The notes: generated by a model from the letters alone, not told the origin. A stretch of DNA of 64,000 nt from Rhizophagus irregularis (GCF_026210795.1 NC_089454.1:2666001-2730000), one strand, 5' to 3'; counted from the stretch's first letter, positions 33,441 to 46,175 are shown. Translations and numbers: made by a program.

Positions 33441-35329
33441 TCACTCAACATATTCATTACTAACGTCATCTGTATAAATTAATGAAATTAATATAAAATT
33501 AATTAATCTATATAATATTGTACTAGGACCCCGAAATATACATAAAAGGGTCAGGTCAGAGTTTGCGTATAATGAGTCAAAAAAATCATGTAGATCATTC
33601 CTTTTATGGATAATCCCAGCCAAAATAATATTTCCTAATTTAGATAATGGCTGAAATTATCGTAATTCCGGCCCTGAAAGAATGCGTATTTTGGACCACT
33701 TCTGGACCTGACCTCTACATATATATTTCGGGGTCCTATTGTACTAACTATATAATTATATTATTACCACTGTTACCTACCTTTTAATTGTAATGAGCTA
33801 GATACCTCCAAGTCAAATGATTTAGAATCTTGACAATCTATAGAAGAAATAATTAGCAATTATAAAATAAAAGATTTAATTAAAATTTCAAAAATAATAC
33901 AATACCTTTACTATTTTCTTCATCATTAAGGTATGATGTCATAATAGATGAATTAACAGGTTTTGTTAAATTATTAAATGTAAGTAACCTACTAGTATAT
34001 ATAGCATCAGGGTTTTCCTTATATGAAGTTGAAATATTCGGTATTTCTTTATCAGCTTCTTCAAACATAGCTTTAATTTCTTTTCCTTCATATCCAAATT
34101 TTTCTTTATTATCTCCGTAAAGAGATAAAAACCAAAATTCAAATATGTCTCTTAATTCACTGGCTGTTGGTCTTTGATTTGAATTAGCATTCATACATTT
34201 ATAAGCTAGTTTCTTATAAATTTCAGGAGTTCCTTTTCCAAATTCTGGTCTGAGCCCATTACATATGGCCAATGCTAGACTTAAATCATGCTTTTTGTCA
34301 TAAAATGGTGGCTTTCCAGATGATAATTCTGTCATAATTATACCAAAACTATAAATATCTGAAGATATGTATATGGTTCTCCATTTAAAACTTCTGGGGC
34401 AATATATGGTAACACCCCACATATTTTATCATCTGATTTTTGTTTATTTGATGGTCCAGATAATCCAAAGTCTGAAATAGAAGTTTGACGTTCATCTACT
34501 CGTAATATATTTCCACTATGAAAATCTTTGTGAAAATATCCTAAATCATGTAAATCTTTAAGACCATATATTAACCAATATAAATATTTTATCTTATCTG
34601 TCCATAAAATGTTTTTGAAATTATGTGAAAGAACACTTCTCAAATTTCCTTCATCTGCAAATTGTAAAATCATCATAAATTCTTCAGTTTCAGGATCTTT
34701 GGTCATTCCATAGAATGCTATTGAAGTATTACCACCTTCTTTATAAAGATTCCAATGTATTTTAAGCTATTATTTACATTAAAATTAATATTAAAATTTT
34801 TGATTAATTAAAAATTAAGTAAAATACTATGTAAAGTTAATACAAATCATACCTCATTTAAATATTCAGCCGACATATTCTCTGATCCATTTAATCTTTT
34901 CAAAGCAACTTTGATAGGTTTAGGTTTTGTTTTTTTCCAACTTAAATCTTGTATATTATAGTGTACTGCTTTACCATCAATCCATGTTGCGGAATACACT
35001 TTTGCGAATCCTCCTACACCAATTTCCTTTACATCTTCAAACCTATCAAATGGCGCCCATTCAAGAAATTTAACTTTATAATCTGTCTTTTTATTTACAT
35101 CATAGATGGTATCTTTGATAAATTTATCAACGTCATTATTTCCGCTGGTCCAACCTTCAATCATACGACGAGGATCACATTCTTTACACCATAATTCTTC
35201 AGTAAATGGTTTATTGCAATAAGAACAATTTTTATGGTTAATATTTACTGAATTAGAAACTTTATCAAAGATTTTTAAATTATTCTGTTCAGTTTCAGTA
35301 GGAACTTGAGTTTCATTTGCTTTAGCCAT
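33441..35329 (-). pseudogene. TKL-like protein kinase 1, frameshifted
   Basis: Exons on the minus strand: 34853-35329, 33906-34766, 33781-33837, 33441-33469. The N-terminus has CSYCNKPFTEELWCKECD and IEGWTSGNNDVDKFI, found in the large kinase family of Rhizophagus-type fungi. The kinase domain shows GVGGFAKVYS, VALKRL, HKDFHSGNIL, DFGLSGP and APEVL. A one-base deletion near 34360-34373 (PYT, then frame change, then SSDIYSFG) breaks the frame just after APE; the other two copies read through here, and the exon total is one base short of a multiple of three. Everything else is intact. The last intron holds a hAT miniature element. It is either a recent pseudogene or carries a sequence error. 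Confidence 0.85.
33525..33737. mobile_element. hAT-type miniature element, copy 2, in the last intron of kinase 1
   Basis: 213 bp with the same ends as 24014-24227, flanked by ATTGTACT at 33517-33524 and 33738-33745. The homologous introns of kinases 2 and 3 are about 80 bp and lack it, so it arrived after the duplication that produced the copies. Confidence 0.92.
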
Positions 35330-35900
35330 TTTTTAATTTTTAAATAATTTGGTAGAAAAAATAAAAAAAAAAAGTTGGCGTTATTGGTGTTACTTTATGT
35401 TATATTGTTAATGAGGATAAAAAAGGAATAATTAGAATGTTAATTTTGTATCACAGTAATACATAGTAAATACATTAGGTTGATCATTTTTGCTTGCGCC
35501 ATTAATATATTCTAATTTAATAACAATATAACTTTCTCAAGGCAGAAAAGCATAGTAAGATAAAATTTTGTACGCCAAAATTAACGCCACTATCACCTAT
35601 TAGTAAATTTGCAATAAATAATTTGATTTTATTTCAATACCTAATTTTTTTTTTACAAGAATATCAAAAAAAAAAAAATATGAAAATTTATAGGCACGAA
35701 GTCACGAAAATAATTTCTCCATTTATGTAACCAAAATTCAATGTTTTCGTGCAATTTTGAAATTGATAATGTTTAATTCACTGTATGTATAAAAAATATG
35801 CACATTTTGAAATTTAAATGAATAAATTTGTATTATCAGTTATACCGTAAGGCCATAAGAATCAAAAGATTTCGTTGCTATTAAAAAAAAAAAATAAGAT
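35330..35900 (-). promoter_or_regulatory. Upstream region of kinase 1
   Basis: A block conserved 155-170 bp before the start of all three kinases reads TTGC(TGC)GCCATTAATAT, here at about 35491-35508 (46338-46355 and 52094-52112 in the others). Further shared text is GTATCACAGTAATAC. The conserved position suggests promoter or 5'UTR function, but it may simply reflect shared ancestry. Confidence 0.4.
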
Positions 35901-37135
35901 CCATATTAAAAGAATGTTTTCGAATTTATATCATTAAAGATATATACCCTATAAAAAAACTGGATACGATTTTATAAAGTTTTTATAAGATTTTTTTTCA
36001 TTAGAAATAACGTATCATAAGAGGATACGGGAAAATGCACAATTCCGTATCACAAAAACGTATCATTTGCACGATTTTATCACGGAATTTACCCTGGTTT
36101 TGTTACTGAATTTACATGGCTTAGTCACAAAATTTATAATGATTTGGTCACTGAATTTATTAAAATAAAAATGCCATGCATACCAACGTTTCTATAAGAT
36201 ATTTGAAGTAGTCCTAAGGAAAAACCTGTTCTTACAAAATATACAAAAAAGAAATGTTTATATGTTACTTTGATGCAAATAAAAACCCAATTAAATAAAA
36301 GTCCAACTTCCCTTATAGAATTAGACCTAAGTCCAGGTTCGACTTTTCAGGAGTCTGATGACCTGAAAAACAAAATAGAAAGAAATGTAAAGAACGTTGC
36401 TTTTACTCAAACTCCTTCCTATATAGTACCTACAGTATCCCAGGCTCATCTAAGTCTCCAAAATCCAGCAACCTAAAAAAAGAAGAAATGTTACTACATT
36501 TCTAATTAATATCAATTCCCTCTATTTAATATATACAGAAAGTCTGGGTCTCCAAGAGGCAACATTCCTATAAAAAAGAAGCTCAGTGTCGTAAAAAAAG
36601 AAGTCCTAGCGTCCTACATGTCATCCTACAAGAAAAGAAATCAAACCGCCCTACAAAAAAAAGAGGAATACCCTAAAAATATTAAAAAAAATTTTAAAAA
36701 CTTCTAAAAAGAAGACAATAACAATAAGGTGGAAATAAATGAGAAAATTTTTTTTAAAAATAAAACCAAAGGGAACGAAGTGATATAAAAAAAAAATAAT
36801 TTTTTAAAAAAGAGGGAATGAGGTGGAATCTATAAGAAAAGAAATTATTTTTTTTAAAACAAAAGCACGAAGTGGAAAAAAAAAGGAGTGAGATAAAAAA
36901 GAAGTGGGGAAATATAAAAGAAAAGGAGGAAAAGAAAAAGGGGGAAAGCAGGAATAATAAAAAAAAGATCGGTGATCTAAATAAATAAAAAATGTATCGC
37001 AGATCATAACAATAAACAATCACGTGGTCACATGTCATGATACGGAAAGTATACGGAATGGAAATGCGGAATAATAAAATTATTAAAAGTTTAATAAATT
37101 CATATTTATTCCGGAGTAATACGAATAGTAGTATA
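35901..37135. other. Low-complexity region unique to unit A
   Basis: 36060-36170 has three imperfect repeats around TTACTGAATTTA. 36270-36476 is a 68-codon ORF with no recognisable features. 36590-36960 is a strongly purine-rich strand made of imperfect repeats around GAAGTGG and GGAAAAGAAAA; minus-strand Phe/Ser-rich ORFs there are by-products. No gene is supported. Confidence 0.5.
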
Positions 37136-37321
37136 CAGTTCACCCTCGCTATAGTGAAGCTCATGGGCTGAAGGTTAAGATTCACTATAGTAAGGGATTC
37201 GCTATAGCGAAGGTGAACTGTATTAAGAATTATTATTTATATAGAAAATCCGTACCTGAGCTTTTCTTTACTATAGCAAATTATTCACTATATAAAAATT
37301 CACTATAGCGAGGGTGAACTG
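37136..37321. mobile_element. Tc1/mariner (pogo-like) miniature element
   Basis: It starts CAGTTCACCCTCGCTATAGT and ends with the reverse complement, between TA dinucleotides (37134-37135, 37322-37323). TA target duplication with CAGT ends and CTCGCTATA text fits the pogo/Tigger group. A third, internal copy of the end occurs at about 37194-37222. There is no coding capacity. Confidence 0.8.
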
Positions 37322-37323
37322 TA

Positions 37324-38530
37324 GTATGGTGGACCAAATGATTATCATATAGTCATGTAAAATGATATACAGAGTTGTAGATTTTGTAAACCTACTACTG
37401 TGTATATTAGTATGTTGCGAACCTTTACTTTCTTTTTCAATTTCAAATTATGGATAACAATTTATTTAATATGATTTTAGTTAAATATTACAACTATAAT
37501 ATAATAAAAAATTATTAATAATTATATAGCCAAATTTATGTGATATAGAAGAATCTGAAATATATATTATGAAAAATGTGGCTGTTAAAACAATAATTCA
37601 TTCATGCCGTGCAAATTCTAACAAGAAAACCAAAACAATTGTCACAATTTCTGATTCTGATGATAATTGTGATGATAATAATAATAAAGAAAATTTAAAC
37701 TTAAATTCCAATGAGCTTGAATATCAAGAGAGGGAACTAGCTTTAAAAGAACGTCAAATTTTATTAAGAGAACGTGAAGCAAAAGTTCATGTAATGGAAC
37801 TGTCCAACCTTGAGAAGGGCGGGAGTTAAAGTTACATTAGAAGTTAGGAATAGTTTTATTGAAGTTAGAATAGCTTTATCAATAGTAAATTATTGCATTA
37901 ATTAAATAAAAATGAAATCCGCATTTTATACTAATTACTCTTTGCAATTTATTGATAATATGAGGAGACTTATACTGTATACTATAAATTAACAAATCTG
38001 ATTATTGATCAAACTTTTGATAATCGATTTGGTAGAATTTCTAATTAGTATATAGTACAGTAATTAAGAAATAATTTAAAGACCTGCTGGACAGTCTTGA
38101 TCTACATGACGATAAAATTTTACTTTCCAGCTATATGTTATCGGTACAATTTTTAATTAATGATAGTTTTTAAGACACATTGTACATAAAATCAATTTGG
38201 AAAATCTACCAATTTGAAATTATATTAAACACTATTTTTATTACTAATATCGCCCGCAAAATAAATAGTAATTAATACATAATTTTTAAAGATTTCAATT
38301 TTATTGATTTAAAACATGAATAATAATTTGCTGAATAAAACGAACAATTATCGTCACATTATAACTACTTGTAAAATTTTATTCACTAAACTTTTCTCAT
38401 TGGGTATTTATTTATTTGAATTTCATTCCGATACCATACAAATTGAAGCGATAATTAACAATGGATTATGGATAATATAAGATTAAGTAGTAGTATATAT
38501 TAGTATTGTCCGAAGTATTATTAAATATGA
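37324..38530. other. AT-rich flank in unit A
   Basis: 37569-37829 is an 86-codon ORF (acidic and Asn-rich, ending in a charged coiled-coil-like stretch with LKERQILLREREAKVHVMEL). It could be a real exon or a fragment of a small gene, but no splice partners or family are evident. From about 38040 the text matches the upstream parts of units B (46640) and C (52610). Confidence 0.45.
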
Positions 38531-38534
38531 TATA

Positions 38535-39120
38535 CAGCCAGAACTTGATATAACGATTTGGGATATAAAACCATTTTTGGCTCATAACGATTTTTTTTCT
38601 TAAACCAAATCCACTTATAATTAATTTTATCACAATGATTTGTTATAAATTTTGCGATATTAATATATCGAAGCCATGTTTATAAACTAGCAATATTTAT
38701 TTATTCGAATTATGCAGTCTAACATACAAGAAAAATAAAAACCCTATTGTAATTGATTCTGATACTAAGGATGAAAACAACAATAATTATGATAATAAAA
38801 TAAGCTAACTTCAAAGCTTAATATCCCGATTACCAATTCTGGCCAGCATTAAATTAGTTTTGGCCTACATTAAGTACACTGCAAATCACTTGATGAACTT
38901 CGATCATTGATTTTATGATTTTATGAATTTTTAAATTTTATTATTAAGAGAAGTTTTTACAAGCATCTCTACATAAATATAATTCTTTTATTATGATAAT
39001 TTTGTTTGACAAAATTCATTTTAAAAAATTGTATTAAGTTCAATATTAAACATTAAGAACATTTGTTTTACCGAATGTTCGGTTTAACGATCCAAGATCA
39101 ACTGAAAGGCCGAGCTCTGA
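38535..39120. mobile_element. Degenerate Tc1/mariner-like element, unit A
   Basis: It begins CAGCCAGAACTTGATATAAC. The right end is recognisable only as GGCCGAGCTCTGA. It is colinear with 47238-47772, whose ends are better kept. No transposase is seen. Confidence 0.6.
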
Positions 39121-40129
39121 TTAAAATTTCGATAATCTTTATAGAATTGTTAATACTTTATTAATTTAATGAGTTCATTAACATATTTAAAGGAATTATA
39201 CATTACTGTAATACTACCAGAAAAGAGTTCCAAAATAATTATTATTTTATTTTCATAAGTTCATGCGGATTTTACATATTTGTTATTTTGGTCGGTTATC
39301 TCATATTACTATGTATTAACAATTATTGGAAGTTTATTATAAAAATTGTATGAACGGTCCGCACGTATTGCCACATTAGAATATGATTAATTATTTTACA
39401 GTGAGGTTTTAATTATTATAAATTTTATAGTGAACGAAAATTGGTATAAAATACTCTTTTTCAAAGTCTTAAATTTATTCAATATTAATTTAAAATTTTT
39501 GATATCTCAAATTTCAAACTCCTTAAAAGCTTCAAATAGCTATTCTCATTCAAAATGGTAGTGGGATCATTTAAAATAAGTTCCCAAAGTAGAAATAATC
39601 TATTATTTAGCAAAAAAACAATCAAATTAATTTTTGTCAAACATTTATTTATATGTAGTATTAAATAATTAATTGCACGTTATATATTCAATTCATATTA
39701 AGAATACTTATATTTTTATTAGTATGTTTTGATTGAAAATTAACGATATACATTATTTTTTTATTTTATTTACGTGTTCTATCTCTTATCTCTAAATTTA
39801 TCAATATAACTTTTTCATATTATATATTTTATAAGTTATAAAGTTACAATTGTTTTATAAATTTTATTAATGTAAAAGAAAAAAGATGATTAGTAATCAA
39901 TTATCACGGTCCCATAAAAATCTTTTTGTTAAGGTAGAATCATTACTTTTTTGAACATGATATTTTATACCTATCAAACTGTATAGTATTGTATACTTTT
40001 AAATTCTCCATCCCATTTATAGTCACCTGATAATCACATTAATTCAGTTGATTCACGATAGAATTATTATGAGATTTTATTTCATATATAGTTCATTAAC
40101 TATGATTAATCGATAATTAAATAAATAAA

Positions 40130-41574
40130 TACTGAATTACATATTATAAATAACTTTTAAAATTTTCCTTCAACTAGAATAATTCAAATTTTAATTTTTA
40201 CATTAAATGATAATCTTTGAGATGATACATGTTTCATTCTAGCAAATGATTTCAGTTATTAGGATTAAAAAAAAATCAAAATTGGAAAAGAATAAGCAAA
40301 AAACATAATAAGAATAATACAAAAAATGAATAGTGTTAGAGGTCAGTTCTTATAAGCTTAAAAATAAGCTATACATTAAAAAATGTTTATATTTAATAAA
40401 GCAGAAGGTAATTTTAAGGATCAACGTATATGTTAAAATCAATCCAATCAGATGTGAATAGAGTATCGCTTCACACTGGCGCATACAATCAGACACAAAT
40501 AAGGGAATGCAGATTAACCATATAAAACCAAACTTAAAATTAAGGTGTATACTAAAGGGTAAACATTTTATTAATTAAATTCTTCACACACGTTCCTATT
40601 TGAATTTAGGTCTAATTACAGGTCTATATATACATAAATTTCCAAACTAAAAATGTTTAACATATGCTACATATGCTATATATCCTATATATGCTATATG
40701 TTCTATATATTCCATATATACTACATGTTCTATATATCTCATATATGCTACATGTTCCATATATTCTATATATTCTATAAATTGAATTTTATGCGTTTCT
40801 GATAGTGCTAATGGTAGCTCGGAGGTTCTTTACCGATTCTAGGAGTGGGTACGGCGCTGGATGGGTTACGTATAGCATAGTCGACTTTACTCATTTTGAA
40901 ATATATTTGGGGGGAGTAGCCGTAGTTATTTATATAGAGAGGGTGGGGTTTATAATCTTAGCTTTTCTTATATTTAATTTTGGAAGATTATTTGTTCTTT
41001 GTTTTTCTATTAGTTCTGCACTTGTTGCGGTGCTTTTTAGATTACTTTGTTTTCTCTAAAGTCACTTCGGCATTAATTAATAAAATTCAAGCTCAAGCTA
41101 TGTTTATCTATCTATATATTCTATATATCAGACATATGCAACATATCGAACATGTCAAACATATTCAACATTTGCTACATTGATCGGCATCACGGGTCCA
41201 GTTATATCACATGATTGCTGCGCAACATTTTACTGCGTAACAATAGTATTCAAAAAAATCCAATTTTCGTGACCATAAACAAAAATTGCTGCGCCATAAA
41301 TGTAGTAATCGAATTTTAGAATTTTAGATTTTTTATTCGTTATCCAGATTCTGGGTTAATCCGGATATTCTTTTTTTGACCAGATATTTATGCGAGTAAA
41401 AACTGTGATCAATCAATCGATCAAAATTATCCGAGTTTATCTGGTTGTAATCCGGATACGGATCGAAACAATAAACTTTCTAAATAAGTTAAAATTTATA
41501 CTTTTATGTAATTGCATTACATAATAAAGTAGATAATAATTCAATTATTAACTGAAATTCTATAGAATAACTCA
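40130..41574. other. Repeat-rich insert in unit B
   Basis: 40655-40795 and 41100-41180 are imperfect repeats of CTATATAT and ACATGTTC/ACATATC type. They bracket a GC-richer block (40800-41070, containing GGTACGGCGCTGGATGGG) with an 84-codon ORF that I do not trust. 41340-41470 has repeated CCGGAT text (AATCCGGATA, then GTAATCCGGATACGGAT). These look like transposon remnants of unidentified type. Confidence 0.45.
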
Positions 41575-41975
41575 AGATACACTGATCCAGAGACAAAGAA
41601 TCATATGATGGTTTTGAATATACGTAGAATGAAAGCTTATGGAATTATTTAGATTCAGATTACGATGAATTAAATTCACAAATGTTCATAGAAACTAATT
41701 AATCATATTAATTCATCGAGACTTCATTGAGACTTGCCCGTTTGCTACTAAAAAATTATTACAAACCGAAGTTATTCCTGGGATATGTAAGCCTGCAGAT
41801 TACAATTCGACAGAAAATACAAAATAATAATACATATGATATTTTGCTTTACATTGCTCTTGAAATTTTTACAAGAACAAAGTCATACAGATTTGGTATA
41901 ATTATTTACGAAATAATTTCTGAATTATCTCTGTATAATGTATTACAATTAGCGACCAACAACAATTGAAAATAG
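41575..41975 (+). pseudogene. Protein kinase fragment of a different subfamily
   Basis: Reading across frames on the plus strand gives DPETKNHMMVL, NYLDSDYDELNS, a decayed HRDF-like segment, KPADYNSTENTKN, ILLYIALEI (from the usual LPYIAPEI) and SYRFGIIIYEIISELSLY (from YSFGIIMYE). The order is that of a kinase C-lobe. Several frameshifts and lost catalytic residues make it clearly dead. The KPADYN text differs from the SGPSNK of the three neighbouring kinases, so it is from another branch. Confidence 0.75.
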
Positions 41976-43479
41976 ATATAAATTGTGGAAATTTAAAATA
42001 GATATTTCAGCGGAACTTAAATATAAATTCAAATTAGTGTCATACCAGTTTGGTTAGCTCATCACATAAATCACATTCCGAAGTTATTTATAAAAATAGA
42101 TTACTTAATTTTAATAAACTTAACGATTGATTAGTATTCATTTTATATTTATGTATTTTTTCTATTTTTGAATAATAATAGTAAAATTTAAGTTAAAGAA
42201 AAGTTTATAACAAAGTCAAAATATTAATTAGGAATTTTAATTGTCGCATTATTTTTCAAGGATTTTTTTTTTCCTTTTTTTTATCATTATAAATTGTTTA
42301 ATGTTAACTTTTCTTATTCTTACAATAATTTAAAATATAATTTTTTTACTCTCAATATTATTGAAATGGCAATTTTATATATCGTATATATTAGTATATA
42401 TTATGACACTAAATAAACCATTAAAAATTTAAGCAAATATAAATCGGAACATTTTTTAATGACCCATAATATTAAATTTACTGTAAATAACTTGTGTTTT
42501 GATTAAAAAAACATATATTTATTATAAGTAAATTAAATAAATTTCAAATTTTAACATTTAAAGTAAAAATAATTTTAAGTGTAATTTGGTTAAGAATATT
42601 GATGTGAATTTATATAATGTCACATAATTTAACAAAACTAAGAGGAAATATTAATATTTATGACAAAATTTTATATTAATATTACATTGTAAGTTACTGA
42701 AGTATATGTGCCTTCGCTAAACGAATAAAAGGATTATGATACGATTGACGCTTTTTTTTTAAAAAAAAAAATACAAGAAAATTAATTAACTTATTAAGCG
42801 ACTCATTCATTCCTTCGATTATTATTTTATTTATTAGATGATAATTTTTTAGTTATATTTTTTAAAAATTTTTTGCTAAACTATGAAAATAAAATGACAG
42901 AAATCTACGTATATATATATATAAATATTAGGGCTTTATAGGCTTTATACATGGAGTTAGTATTTGTTAGTATTTGTAAACTTTTAACATTACTGATATC
43001 CTTATATACTAATATACTATGCTTTATATATTTATACAAATTAGTGTTGTACAAATATCCTTTAATTAGTTTTTAATCACATTATTTTGATTAAAAATAT
43101 CATTATTATTTTACATGTTTGATTATTTCTTATTGGATTACATATTATTAACATTAAAAGATGAACGAATTAATAAGTACAGTACAGTCAAATTTTTTTC
43201 TCACAATTATCACAATCATGGTTATGTCGTATCTGGATATCACAATCAAACTATATATCACATGCTCTTCAGAATCATTATTCAGTTTATACTTTACCAT
43301 CCTATTTCAAACATTTGGTAGCCAAAATATATACAATATTTATCACTTTAAATTGGTCATAAGACCTATATATTTATTCGTTAACCATAATCAATCAATG
43401 AATTAAAAAGATAATTTTGTGGTAATTTGTAGAAACCAACGTTAAATAAAAGATGAACGCATAAAATTTATTCTTAAAA
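41976..43479. other. AT-rich stretch, no gene seen
   Basis: Only AT-rich text and short ORFs (43115-43406) without recognisable features. Parts around 43340-43480 resemble the downstream flank of the kinase genes (AACCATAATCAATCAATGAATTAAA). Confidence 0.4.
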
Positions 43480-44330
43480 ATACTAAAAGAAACCAATTTT
43501 AATTAAATTTTTTTTTCATCAGCGTATTCCAGATAGACTGTTACTATAATATAATATAAATTCGCCTAAAGGTTTTAACTCGAGTTAAGTCAGAGTATTG
43601 TAACACCGTACTGATTTTATATCATCATACCCCAGAAATGTTGACCAGCAAGCACTACATATCTCGTAACTACAAATTATTAATTATATTATAAAGTTCA
43701 TGAATAAACTAAAACAAATAATTTTATTTAAACAGGAAAAAGGGGAATTAAAATTCCAAAATTAGAATTTAAATTTCGTATCACAGTAATACATTAAACT
43801 AGATCTCTTGCTGCGCCATTAATATTTTCCGCTTAAAAAATAATTCTATGAATGAAGAATATAGAATTTTGTGTAGCATCATCGCCAAATAGCAGATCAA
43901 CAATTAATTTTATACATAATTTTTTATTTATAGTGATAAAAAAAAAAACAAGAAAACTTCTAAACGTTAAATCGCACATTGAAATATTTCAAATGATTTT
44001 ACCGTTTGTGAATTCATGTTAACATTATTTTCTGAATAAAAGTTTTAAATTTTGATGTATCCGTGGAAAACAAAAAACACTTTGTCGTAACTTTAAATAT
44101 ACTAAAATAATTTATTTTTAATAAACAAAAAGTTACAAGTGAATTTTATCAATTTATAAATTTAATTTAATAATGTTAATAATAATGTTAATATAATTAT
44201 ACTAAAAGTTGAATAAAAAAATAAATGTGTAAAATTTTCTTTTAGGTATACAAATAAAAAACAAAAACTTTTTTCATTTGCAATCACAGGTTATCACCAT
44301 AGTTAGGAATCAACTATTGACAATTAGAGC
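43480..44330 (-). other. Kinase-less duplication copy (deletion scar)
   Basis: 43530-43730 matches the text downstream of kinase 3 (50055-50240: CGAAATGTTGACC, then AAACTAAAACAAATAATT). From about 43738 the text becomes the upstream flank of the kinases (GGAATTAAAATTCC, CACAGTAATAC, TTGCTGCGCCATTAATATT at 43809-43827). The whole kinase gene expected between them is absent. Confidence 0.65.
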
Positions 44331-44499
44331 CATACCATAAGTCCATAATACTATTGCTCGTATGCATCTTCTTGAGATATTGACCAGTAATAGATATAAC
44401 ATGACTACAATTTATTAAATATAAAATTAACAAATAATTCTGAAAAAATAAAACAAAAACAAATAAAGATAAATTTACCATAAAATAAATAGTATATGA

Positions 44500-46175
44500 T
44501 CATTCAATAGTTGAATCATCTTTATTATTAGCATCATCTGTTGTTTTGAATAGAAACTCAAAATTAATTAATTTATACGGTGCATTGTAAATTATATCTT
44601 ATTAGTTATTACCTACCTTTTAATTGTAATGAGCTAGAAACCTCTAAGTCAAATAATTGAGAATCTTGACAGTCTATAAAAGAAATAAAATCAGCCATTA
44701 TAGAATAAAATAATTGTCAAATTAAACATAATATCATACATAATACCTTTATTATTTTCCTCATCATCAAGGTATGATGTAATAAGAGATGAATTAATAG
44801 GTTTTGTTAAATTATTAAATGTAAATAATCTACTGGTATATATAGCATCAGGGTTTTTTTCATATGAAGTCGAAATATTTGGTATTTCTTTATCAGCTTC
44901 TTCAAACATAGCCTCAATTTCTTTTCCTTTATATCCAAATTTTTCTTCTTCTTGATATTCTTTATCATGACGAGAAGAACAGTACCAAAACTTTATAATA
45001 TCATGCAATTCACTGGCTGTTGGTCTTTGATTTGAATTAGCATTCATACATTTATAAGCTAGTTTCTTATAAATTTCAGGAGTTCCTTTTCCAAAATTTG
45101 GTCTGAGTCCATTACATATTTCTAATGCTAAGGTAGCATCATGTTTTCTTTTATGAAAAGGTGGTATTCCAGATGATAATTCTGTCATAATTACACCAAA
45201 ACTATAGATATCAGATGATAATGTATATGGTTCTCCATTTAAAACTTCTGGGGCAATATATGGTAACACACCACATATTTTATCATCTGATTTTTGTTTA
45301 TTTGATGGTCCAGATAATCCAAAGTCTGAAATATAAGTTTGATATCCACCTTCTTGTAAAATATTTCCACTATGAAAATCTTTGTGAAAATATCCTAAAT
45401 CATGTAAATTTTTAAGACCATATATTAACCAATATAAATATATTATCTTATCTTTCCATAAAATGTTTTTGAAATTGTGTGAAAGAACACTTCTCAAATT
45501 TCCTTCATCTGCAAATTGTAAAATCATCATAAATTCTTCAGTTTCAGGATCTTTGGTCATTCCATAAAATATTAACGAAAACATACTATCTTCTTTATAA
45601 AAATTCCAATGTATTTTAAGCTATTATTTACATTAATAAAATCAATAAAGAAAAATTTTAATTATCATTAATTATTAATTAAAAATATGTAAAGTTAATA
45701 CAAATCATACCTCATTTAAATATACAGCTGACATATTCTTTGATCCATTTAATCTTTTCAAAGCAACTTTGATTCCATGATCAATCCATGTTGCAGAATA
45801 CACTTTTGCAAATCCTCCTACGCCAATTTGCTTTACGTCTTTAAACCTACCAAATGGTACCCATTTAAGAGATTCCTTATAAGTATTTCTTGCATCGTAA
45901 ATTGTATCTTTGATAAATTTATCAACGTCATTATTTCCACTGGTCCAACCTTCAATCTTGCGACGATGATCACATTCTTTACACCATAATTCTTCAGTAA
46001 ATGGTTTATTGCAATAAGAACAATTTTTATTTAAAGAAGCCTCATTAAGTTCTTGCTTGTTTGATGATTGATGATTTTCTGTTATTACATCTGTTTTTGC
46101 AATTGTTGCGTTTATTGAATTAGAATCTTTATTAGAGACATTTAATTTATTAAATAAGGATTTGAGTTTATGCAT
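44500..46175 (-). CDS. TKL-like protein kinase 2, intact
   Basis: Exons: 45711-46175, 44747-45620, 44617-44673, 44500-44537, in phase, 477 residues. It starts MHKLKSLFNKLNVSNKDSNS. The N-terminal module has CSYCNKPFTEELWCKECD and IEGWTSGNNDVDKFI. The kinase domain has GVGGFAKVYS, VALKRL, HKDFHSGNIL, DFGLSGP, APEVL and SSDIYSFGVIMTEL. HKD replaces the usual HRD, but the catalytic Asp, DFG Asp and Lys are present, so activity is plausible. After the kinase domain an acidic tail contains DCQDSQLFDLEVSSSLQ. No membrane segment or signal peptide is seen. Substrates are unknown; the family is hugely expanded in arbuscular mycorrhizal fungi. The four-exon structure is identical in all three copies. 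Confidence 0.92.

Larger units (their letters stand above)
32685..39560. repeat. Segmental duplication unit A (kinase 1)
   Basis: It shares ordered, diverged blocks with 39590-48205 and 48231-53400: a downstream block (TTTAGC, then CAAACATTTAT, then TTAACGATATACATTATT), the kinase gene, an upstream block, an AAATAATTTAAAGA(C/T)CTGC-type block, and a Tc1/mariner-like repeat. Unit A has about 2 kb of extra DNA at 35.9-38.0 kb. Confidence 0.75.

Noticed and set aside
37569-37829. 86-codon acidic/coiled-coil ORF as a gene
   Set aside because: Possible, but there is no family match, no splice partner and no conserved copy in units B or C, so only mentioned in the region note.
40805-41183. ORFs in the GC-richer block of unit B
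   Set aside because: No motif, no splice context, bracketed by simple repeats; more likely a transposon remnant.
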